Below are positions 54,601 to 64,000 of a stretch of 64,000 nt of DNA, piece after piece. Source of the stretch: Lineus longissimus (Eukaryota > Nemertea > Pilidiophora > Heteronemertea > Lineidae); assembly GCF_910592395.1 (NCBI RefSeq), contig NC_088314.1:186001-250000 (forward strand). The letters are read 5' to 3'. The position numbers were made by a program, and so were the translations under genes. Under the pieces are notes generated by a model. That model did no database searches and was not told the DNA's origin. It was given only the letters and a program-made list of their open reading frames with translations. Position 1 is the first letter of the stretch. Every line of letters begins with the position of its first letter.

Positions 54601-57600
54601 AAGGTCGATCGCGCAGGTGGCAGAGTGATTGTCCGAAATAGTTTCAAGTAATCGTATATTTCGATAGTTGTACAGATTTTTCTCAACATATCGTATTTAT
54701 ATACCTCAGTGATATAAAAGATTACCTTTGCAGTTGATTTAACGTTTGAATGGCCTTTTTTTGAAGTTTTTAAAAATCGAGGTCAGCAGGGTCAGAGACA
54801 ATGAATGAATTGTTTTGCAAGACTCCGGCAGGGTCAAAAGAAAAGTTGTTGGCGCCAATGATGTCGCAATATGGCTGATTTCCATCTCACCCGTGAGATT
54901 TGCTCTCGTCTCGTCATGTGTACGTTGAGGTTGCACTGAGGTGCCATTACCACCAGCAGATAGCCAAATGCATCTAGTTTCTTTATTTGATGTGAAAACA
55001 TGGGGTCATCTCGGCGTCCCCACTGTATAGTGCCACCTGAACTGCTTCTTGAACCGTGCTCAATATGTACCGGCTACCACTCTCTCCATCATCACCGACG
55101 ATATGTGCCGGTGCCGGTCATGCAAGGTCGTTTCAATGAAAAAGACGCACGCCACTGCCGTACCGGTACCTGAGAAAACTTGCCATTTTAGGCAGATTTG
55201 CGATGATTGAAACAATACATCTACCTCATAGTTCATGTATTCTCATATGACAAACCCAGTGGACACATAACCTGAACTAACATGCAGCAATCGGGAAAAC
55301 TTATACACGTACCAACTGTATACAGATAGCGCTCGAGCGTGTGACTACTGACTATTGGAGTTGATAGGCGTTAGAAGAAGGAACTAGCTATTGGACCAAT
55401 AGTAAATATACGTCAACGACCATGGCCATTGTACCCCTTTAACCATCTAGGCACCAGTGGTTTTCAATATCCTCCGCCTCTCGATATGACGAAGGAGTAT
55501 AAAAAGCCTGAAGCTCAGGATACCCTTTGACTAATATGATAAAAATGACAATTTCCACATCTGTACATGGATGATTAGATAACAAGACAAGGAAGAAGAA
55601 AAAAAGAGAAACCTGCGGCAGATTCACCGGGACGGGAGTCGAACCCGTGACCTGCCGATTCACAGTCAAACACTCTTAGCGCTGAACCGTCAAGGCTTTC
55701 ATGCTAAATGGAGATTTTATTCGCCTCTTATGCGGTATGCAAACGAGCGCGCAGCAATTGTGACAAGGTCGATCGCGCAGGTGGCAGAGTGATTGTCCGA
55801 AATAGTTTCAAGTAATCGTATATTTCGATAGTTGTACAGATTTTTCTCAACATATCGTATTTATATACCTCAGTGATATAAAAGATTACCTTTGCAGTTG
55901 ATTTAACGTTTGAATGGCCTTTTTTTGAAGTTTTTAAAAATCGAGGTTAGCAGGGTCAGAGTCAATGAATGAATTGTTTTGCAAGACTCCGGCAGGGTCA
56001 AAAGAAAAGTTGTTGGCGCCAATGATGTCGCAATATGGCTGATTTCCATCTCACCCGTGAGATTTGCTCTCGTCTCGTCATGTGCACGTTGAGGTTGCAC
56101 TGAGGTGCCATTACCACCAGCAGATAGCCAAATGCATCTAGTTTCTTTATTTGATGTGAAAACATGGGGTCATCTCGGCGTCCCCACTGTATAGTGCCAC
56201 CTGAACTGCTTCTTGAACCGTGCTCAATATGTACCGGCTACCACTCTCTCCATCATCACCGACGATATGTGCCGGTGCCGGTCATGCAAGGTCGTTTCAA
56301 TGAAAAAGACGCACGCCACTGCCGTACCGGTACCTGAGAAAACTTGCCATTTTAGGCAGATTTGCGATGATTGAAACAATACATCTACCTCATAGTTCAT
56401 GTATTCTCATATGACAAACCCAGTGGACACATAACCTGAACTAACATGCAGCAATCGGGAAAACTTATACACGTACCAACTGTATACAGATAGCGCTCGA
56501 GCGTGTGACTACTGACTATTGGAGTTGATAGGCGTTAGAAGAAGGAACTAGCTATTGGACCAACAGTAAATATACGTCAACGACCATGGCCAGCGTACCC
56601 CTTTAACCATCTAGGCACCAGTGGTTTTCAATATCCTCCGCCTCTCGATATGACGAAGGAATATAAAAAGCCTGAAGCTCAGGATACCCTTTGACTAATA
56701 TGATAAAAATGACAATTTCCACATCTGTACATGGATGATTAGATAACAAGACAAGGAAGAAGAAAAAAAGAGAAACCTGCGGCAGATTCACCGGGACGGG
56801 AGTCGAACCCGTGACCTGCCGATTCACAGTCAAACACTCTTAGCGCTGAACCGTCAAGGCTTTCATGCTAAATGGAGATTTTATTCGCCTCTTATGCGGT
56901 ATGCAAACGAGCGCGCAGCAATTGTGACAAGGTCGATCGCGCAGGTGGCAGAGTGATTGTCCGAAATAGTTTCAAGTAATCGTATATTTCGATAGTTGTA
57001 GAGATTTTTCTCAACATATCGTATTTATATACCTCAGTGATATAAAAGATTACCTTTGCAGTTGATTTAACGTTTGAATGGCCTTTTTTTGAAGTTTTTA
57101 AAAATCGAGGTCAGCAGGGTCAGAGTCAATGAATGAATTGTTTTGCAAGACTCCGGCAGGGTCAAAAGAAAAGTTGTTGGCGCCAATGATGTCGCAATAT
57201 GGCTGATTTCCATCTCACCCGTGAGATTTGCTCTCGTCTCGTCATGTGCACGTTGAGGTTGCACTGAGGTGCCATTACCACCAGCAGATAGCCAAATGCA
57301 TCTAGTTTCTTTATTTGATGTGAAAACATGGGGTCATCTCGGCGTCCCCACTGTATAGTGCCACCTGAACTGCTTCTTGAACCGTGCTCAATATGTACCG
57401 GCTACCACTCTCTCCATCATCACCGACGATATGTGCCGGTGCCGGTCATGCAAGGTCGTTTCAATGAAAAAGACGCACGCCACTGCCGTACCGGTACCTG
57501 AGAAAACTTGCCATTTTAGGCAGATTTGCGATGATTGAAACAATACATCTACCTCATAGTTCATGTATTCTCATATGACAAACCCAGTGGACACATAACC

Positions 57601-60600
57601 TGAACTAACATGCAGCAATCGGGAAAACTTATACACGTACCAACTGTATACAGATAGCGCTCGAGCGTGTGACTACTGACTATTGGAGTTGATAGGCGTT
57701 AGAAGAAGGAACTAGCTATTGGACCAACAGTAAATATACGTCAACAACCATGGCCAGCGTACCCCTTTAACCATCTAGGCACCAGTGGTTTTCAATATCC
57801 TCCGCCTCTCGATATGACGAAGGAATATAAAAAGCCTGAAGCTCAGGATACCCTTTGACTAATATGATAAAAATGACAATTTCCACATCTGTACATGGAT
57901 GATTAGATAACAAGACAAGGAAGAAGAAAAAAAGAGAAACCTGCGGCAGATTCACCGGGAAGGGAGTCGAACCCGTGACCTGCCGATTCACAGTCAAACA
58001 CTCTTAGCGCTGAACCGTCAAGGCTTTCATGCTAAATGGAGATTTTATTCGCCTCTTATGCGGTATGCAAACGAGCGCGCAGCAATTGTGACAAGGTCGA
58101 TCGCGCAGGTGGCAGAGTGATTGTCCGAAATAGTTTCAAGTAATCGTATATTTCGATAGTTGTACAGATTTTTCTCAACATATCGTATTTATATACCTCA
58201 GTGATATAAAAGATTACCTTTGCAGTTGATTTAACGTTTGAATGGCCTTTTTTTGAAGTTTTTAAAAATCGAGGTCAGCAGGGTCAGAGTCAATGAATGA
58301 ATTGTTTTGCAAGACTCCGGCAGGGTCAAAAGAAAAGTTGTTGGCGCCAATGATGTCGCAATATGGCTGATTTCCATCTCACCCGTGAGATTTGCTCTCG
58401 TCTCGTCATGTGCACGTTGAGGTTGCACTGAGGTGCCATTACCACCAGCAGATAGCCAAATGCATCTAGTTTCTTTATTTGATGTGAAAACATGGGGTCA
58501 TCTCGGCGTCACCACTGTATAGTGCCACCTGAACTGCTTCTTGAACCGTGCTCAATATGTACCGGCTACCACTCTCTCCATCATCACCGACGATATGTAC
58601 CGGTGCCGGTCATGCAAGGTCGTTTCAATGAAAAAGACGCACGCCACTGCCGTACCGGTACCTGAGAAAACTTGCCATTTTAGGCAGATTTGCGATGATT
58701 GAAACAATACATCTACCTCATAGTTCATGTATTCTCATATGACAAACCCAGTGGACACATAACCTGAACTAACATGCAGCAATCGGGAAAACTTATACAC
58801 GTACCAACTGTATACAGATAGCGCTCGAGCGTGTGACTACTGACTATTGGAGTTGATAGGCGTTAGAAGAAGGAACTAGCTATTGGACCAACAGTAAATA
58901 TACGTCAACGACCATGGCCAGCGTACCCCTTTAACCATCTAGGCACCAGTGGTTTTCAATATCCTCCGCCTCTCGATATGACGAAGGAGTATAAAAAGCC
59001 TGAAGCTCAGGATACCCTTTGACTAATATGATAAAAATGACAATTTCCACATCTGTACATGGATGATTAGATAACAAGACAAGCAAGAAGAAAAAAAGAG
59101 AAACCTGCGGCAGATTCACCGGGACGGGAGTCGAACCCGTGACCTGCCGATTCACAGTCAAACACTCTTAGCGCTGAACCGTCAAGGCTTTCATGCTAAA
59201 TGGAGATTTTATTCGCCTCTTATGCGGTATGCAAACGAGCGCGCAGCAATTGTGACAAGGTCGCGCAGGTGGCAGAGTGATTGTCCGAAATAGTTTCAAG
59301 TAATCGTATATTTCGATAGTTGTACAGATTTTTCTCAACATATCGTAATTATATACCTCAGTGATATAAAAGATTACCTTTGCAGTTGATTTAACGTTTG
59401 AATGGCCTTTTTTTGAAGTTTTTAAAAATCGAGGTCAGCAGGGTCAGAGTCAATGAATGAATTGTTTTGCAAGACTCCGGCAGGGTCAAAAGAAAAGTTG
59501 TTGGCGCCAATGATGTCGCAATATGGCTGATTTCCATCTCACCCGTGAGATTTACTCTCGTCTCGTCATGTGCACGTTGAGGTTGCACTGAGGTGCCATT
59601 ACCACCAGCAGATAGCCAAATGCATCTAGTTTCTTTATTTGATGTGAAAACATGGGGTCATCTCGGCGTCCCCACTGTATAGTGCCACCTGAACTGCTTC
59701 TTGAACCGTGCTCAATATGTACCGGCTACCACTCTCTCCATCATCACCGACGATATGTACCGGTGCCGGTCATGCAAGGTCGTTTCAATGAAAAAGACGC
59801 ACGCCACTGCCGTACCGGTACCTGAGAAAACTTGCCATTTTAGGCAGATTTGCGATGATTGAAACAATACATCTACCTCATAGTTCATGTATTCTCATAT
59901 GACAAACCCAGTGGACACATAACCTGAACTAACATGCAGCAATCGGGAAAACTTATACACGTACCAACTGTATACAGATAGCGCTCGAGCGTGTGACTAC
60001 TGACTATTGGAGTTGATAGGCGTTAGAAGAAGGAACTAGCTATTGGACCAATAGTAAATATACGTCAACGACCATGGCCATTGTACCCCTTTAACCATCT
60101 AGGCACCAGTGGTTTTCAATATCCTCCGCCTCTCGATATGACGAAGGAGTATAAAAAGCCTGAAGCTCAGGATACCCTTTGACTAATATGATAAAAATGA
60201 CAATTTCCACATCTGTACATGGATGATTAGATAACAAGACAAGGAAGAAGAAAAAAAGAGAAACCTGCGGCAGATTCACCGGGACGGGAGTCGAACCCGT
60301 GACCTGCCGATTCACAGTCAAACACTCTTAGCGCTGAACCGTCAAGGCTTTCATGCTAAATGGAGATTTTATTCGCCTCTTATGCGGTATGCAAACGAGC
60401 GCGCAGCAATTGTGACAAGGTCGATCGCGCAGGTGGCAGAGTGATTGTCCGAAATAGTTTCAAGTAATCGTATATTTCGATAGTTGTACAGATTTTTCTC
60501 AACATATCGTATTTATATACCTCAGTGATATAAAAGATTACCTTTGCAGTTGATTTAACGTTTGAATGGCCTTTTTTTGAAGTTTTTAAAAATCGAGGTC

Positions 60601-63600
60601 AGCAGGGTCAGAGTCAATGAATGAATTGTTTTGCAAGACTCCGGCAGGGTCAAAAGAAAAGTTGTTGGCGCCAATGATGTCGCAATATGGCTGATTTCCA
60701 TCTCACCCGTGAGATTTGCTCTCGTCTCGTCATGTGCACGTTGAGGTTGCACTGAGGTGCCATTACCACCAGCAGATAGCCAAATGCATCTAGTTTCTTT
60801 ATTTGATGTGAAAACATGGGGTCATCTCGGCGTCCCCACTGTATAGTGCCACCTGAACTGCTTCTTGAACCGTGCTCAATATGTACCGGCTACCACTCTC
60901 TCCATCATCACCGACGATATGTGCCGGTGCCGGTCATGCAAGGTCGTTTCAATGAAAAAGACGCACGCCACTGCCGTACCGGTACCTGAGAAAACTTGCC
61001 ATTTTAGGCAGATTTGCGATGATTGAAACAATACATCTACCTCATAGTTCATGTATTCTCATGTACCCCTTTAACCATCTAGGCACCAGTGGTTTTCAAT
61101 ATCCTCCGCCTCTCGATATGACGAAGGAGTATAAAAAGCCTGAAGCTCAGGATACCCTTTGACTAATATGATAAAAATGACAATTTCCACATCTGTACAT
61201 GGATGATTAGATAACAAGACAAGGAAGAAGAAAAAAAGAGAAACCTGCGGCAGATTCACCGGGACGGGAGTCGAACCCGTGACCTGCCGATTCACAGTCA
61301 AACACTCTTAGCGCTGAACCGTCAAGGCTTTCATGCTAAATGGAGATTTTATTCGCCTCTTATGCGGTATGCAAACGAGCGCGCAGCAATTGTGACAAGG
61401 TCGATCGCGCAGGTGGCAGAGTGATTGTCCGAAATAGTTTCAAGTAATCGTATATTTCGATAGTTGTACAGATTTTTCTCAACATATCGTATTTATATAC
61501 CTCAGTGATATAAAAGATTACCTTTGCAGTTGATTTAACGTTTGAATGGCCTTTTTTTGAAGTTTTTAAAAATCGAGGTCAGCAGGGTCAGAGTCAATGA
61601 ATGAATTGTTTTGCAAGACTCCGGCAGGGTCAAAAGAAAAGTTGTTGGCGCCAATGATGTCGCAATATGGCTGATTTCCATCTCACCCGTGAGATTTGCT
61701 CTCGTCTCGTCATGTGCACGTTGAGGTTGCACTGAGGTGCCATTACCACCAGCAGATAGCCAAATGCATCTAGTTTCTTTATTTGATGTGAAAACATGGG
61801 GTCATCTCGGCGTCCCCACTGTATAGTGCCACCTGAACTGCTTCTTGAACCGTGCTCAATATGTACCGGCTACCACTCTCTCCATCATCACCGACGATAT
61901 GTACCGGTGCCGGTCATGCAAGGTCGTTTCAATGAAAAAGACGCACGCCACTGCCGTACCGGTACCTGAGAAAACTTGCCATTTTAGGCAGATTTGCGAT
62001 GATTGAAACAATACATCTACCTCATAGTTCATGTATTCTCATATGACAAACCCAGTGGACACATAACCTGAACTAACATGCAGCAATCGGGAAAACTTAT
62101 ACACGTACCAACTGTATACAGATAGCGCTCGAGCGTGTGACTACTGACTATTGGAGTTGATAGGCGTTAGAAGAAGGAACTAGCTATTGGACCAACAGTA
62201 AATATACGTCAACGACCATGGCCAGCGTACCCCTTTAACCATCTAGGCACCAGTGGTTTTCAATATCCTCCGCCTCTCGATATGACGAAGGAGTATAAAA
62301 AGCCTGAAGCTCAGGATACCCTTTGACTAATATGATAAAAATGACAATTTCCACATCTGTACATGGATGATTAGATAACAAGACAAGCAAGAAGAAAAAA
62401 AGAGAAACCTGCGGCAGATTCACCGGGACGGGAGTCGAACCCGTGACCTGCCGATTCACAGTCAAACACTCTTAGCGCTGAACCGTCAAGGCTTTCATGC
62501 TAAATGGAGATTTTATTCGCCTCTTATGCGGTATGCAAACGAGCGCGCAGCAATTGTGACAAGGTCGATCGCGCAGGTGGCAGAGTGATTGTCCGAAATA
62601 GTTTCAAGTAATCGTATATTTCGATAGTTGTACAGATTTTTCTCAACATATCGTATTTATATACCTCAGTGATATAAAAGATTACCTTTGCAGTTGATTT
62701 AACGTTTGAATGGCCTTTTTTTGAAGTTTTTAAAAATCGAGGTCAGCAGGGTCAGAGTCAATGAATGAATTGTTTTGCAAGACTCCGGCAGGGTCAAAAG
62801 AAAAGTTGTTGGCGCCAATGATGTCGCAATATGGCTGATTTCCATCTCACCCGTGAGATTTGCTCTCGTCTCGTCATGTGCACGTTGAGGTTGCACTGAG
62901 GTGCCATTACCACCAGCAGATAGCCAAATGCATCTAGTTTCTTTATTTGATGTGAAAACATGGGGTCATCTCGGCGTCCCCACTGTATAGTGCCACCTGA
63001 ACTGCTTCTTGAACCGTGCTCAATATGTACCGGCTACCACTCTCTCCATCATCACCGACGATATGTGCCGGTGCCGGTCATGCAAGGTCGTTTCAATGAA
63101 AAAGACGCACGCCACTGCCGTACCGGTACCTGAGAAAACTTGCCATTTTAGGCAGATTTGCGATGATTGAAACAATACATCTACCTCATAGTTCATGTAT
63201 TCTCATGTACCCCTTTAACCATCTAGGCACCAGTGGTTTTCAATATCCTCCGCCTCTCGATATGACGAAGGAGTATAAAAAGCCTGAAGCTCAGGATACC
63301 CTTTGACTAATATGATAAAAATGACAATTTCCACATCTGTACATGGATGATTAGATAACAAGACAAGGAAGAAGAAAAAAAGAGAAACCTGCGGCAGATT
63401 CACCGGGACGGGAGTCGAACCCGTGACCTGCCGATTCACAGTCAAACACTCTTAGCGCTGAACCGTCAAGGCTTTCATGCTAAATGGAGATTTTATTCGC
63501 CTCTTATGCGGTATGCAAACGAGCGCGCAGCAATTGTGACAAGGTCGATCGCGCAGGTGGCAGAGTGATTGTCCGAAATAGTTTCAAGTAATCGTATATT

Positions 63601-64000
63601 TCGATAGTTGTACAGATTTTTCTCAACATATCGTATTTATATACCTCAGTGATATAAAAGATTACCTTTGCAGTTGATTTAACGTTTGAATGGCCTTTTT
63701 TTGAAGTTTTTAAAAATCGAGGTCAGAAGGGTCAGAGTCAATGAATGAATTGTTTTGCAAGACTCCGGCAGGGTCAAAAGAAAAGTTGTTGGCGCCAATG
63801 ATGTCGCAATATGGCTGATTTCCATCTCACCCGTGAGATTTGCTCTCGTCTCGTCATGTGCACGTTGAGGTTGCACTGAGGTGCCATTACCACCAGCAGA
63901 TAGCCAAATGCATCTAGTTTCTTTATTTGATGTGAAAACATGGGGTCATCTCGGCGTCCCCACTGTATAGTGCCACCTGAACTGCTTCTTGAACCGTGCT
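45614..64000. repeat. Macrosatellite, 16 full copies plus part of a unit of about 1,164 bp
   Basis: Taking CACCCGTGAG as copy start, copies begin at 45614, 46778, 47925, 49089, 50236, 51400, 52560, 53724, 54888, 56052, 57216, 58380, 59540, 60704, 61684, 62848 and 63828 (cut by the window edge). Lengths are 1164, 1147, 1164, 1147, 1164, 1160, five of 1164, 1160, 1164, 980, 1164 and 980. The 1147 form lacks 17 bp between two CAAC repeats, the 1160 form lacks one GATC, and the 980 form lacks 184 bp. Copies otherwise differ at only a few positions. Each unit carries a minus-strand tRNA-like element. Small repeated ORFs of 76 and 65 codons on the minus strand stay intact because copies are homogenised, not because they look like genes. 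The left junction is at about 45602-45614; the right end is beyond the window. Confidence 0.97.
46351..46422 (-). ncRNA. tRNA-like Pol III element, first of 16 copies
   Basis: Read on the minus strand, the 72 nt have exact class-I tRNA geometry: 7-2-4-8-4-1-5-7-5-5-5-7-5-7. The D-stem pairs (GTTC with GAGT), the T-arm is perfect (ACGGG, TTCGACT, CCCGT), the variable loop is AGGTC, and the anticodon stem pairs at four of five positions around loop CTGTGAA (anticodon GTG, formally His). The acceptor stem pairs at only three of seven, so it is unlikely to be a working tRNA; a tRNA-derived SINE head is likelier. The B box GGTTCGACTCC is perfect. A T7 run (46325-46331) lies 20 nt downstream as a Pol III terminator. 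Other copies start at 47498, 48662, 49809, 50973, 52137, 53297, 54461, 55625, 56789, 57953, 59117, 60277, 61257, 62421 and 63401; the 57953 copy has one T-stem change. Confidence 0.7.

Noticed and set aside
46165-63876. Repeated 76-codon and 65-codon minus-strand ORFs in every macrosatellite unit
   Set aside because: Identity between copies comes from homogenisation of the array. The 76-codon frame runs through the tRNA-like element and its terminator, so it is not a plausible gene.
45614-64000. CRISPR-like or prokaryotic repeat array
   Set aside because: Units are over 1 kb with no spacers, in an intron-bearing animal sequence.

Overview
The window is metazoan nuclear DNA. Coding sequence is broken into short exons by GT-AG introns, the genes have long 3'UTRs with AATAAA signals, and the proteins are animal-specific (Prickle, LAMTOR5, Rap1). 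Minisatellites, tRNA-derived SINE-like sequences and an F-box/WD40 protein with a long private N-terminus suggest a non-vertebrate bilaterian with an expanded genome, such as a lophotrochozoan or invertebrate deuterostome. I cannot name the species.

Layout. 1-6882: no coding exon recognised; probably an upstream prickle intron or intergenic DNA, with a 3x56-bp repeat. 6883-9379 (+): the last three coding exons of prickle (end of PET, three LIM domains, C-terminal CaaX). Its inferred 3'UTR (to about 12230) carries a 1.23-kb array of an 18-bp unit. 13116-14491 (-): a complete four-exon LAMTOR5 gene (90 aa), convergent with prickle, with a 16-bp minisatellite in its last intron. 15306-20150 (+): an F-box/seven-WD40 gene (10 visible coding exons, 807 aa), divergent from LAMTOR5. 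22051-32700: about 10 kb without a recognised gene; it holds a palindromic dispersed repeat and a 17-bp minisatellite. 32754-37954 (+): Rap1 (184 aa), with two tandem copies of its first coding exon and a 19x68-bp minisatellite in an intron. 37955-45600: Rap1 3'UTR, a tRNA-derived SINE (-), one unidentified ORF (-), a possible retroelement tail and a diverged 72-bp repeat. 45614-64000: 16 full copies and part of a 17th of a unit of about 1,164 bp. Each full copy carries a 72-nt tRNA-like element on the minus strand with Pol III A/B boxes and a T7 terminator. The array runs off the window edge.

The identified genes are ordinary signalling parts: Prickle (planar cell polarity), LAMTOR5 (lysosomal Ragulator scaffold for mTORC1), an SCF substrate receptor and Rap1 (adhesion GTPase). 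Nothing indicates that they form one pathway.

The most notable observation is the duplicated Rap1 start exon. Exons 1a and 1b encode the same 19 residues except Leu19 versus Met19, differ at nine synonymous third positions, and are separated by a potential intron of only 32 nt. That is the arrangement expected for sterically enforced mutually exclusive splicing of the GTPase P-loop exon. Next in interest are the tRNA-bearing macrosatellite with higher-order structure and the prickle 3'UTR minisatellite, whose unit is two short palindromes. All calls were made by eye from the sequence; no database search was run.
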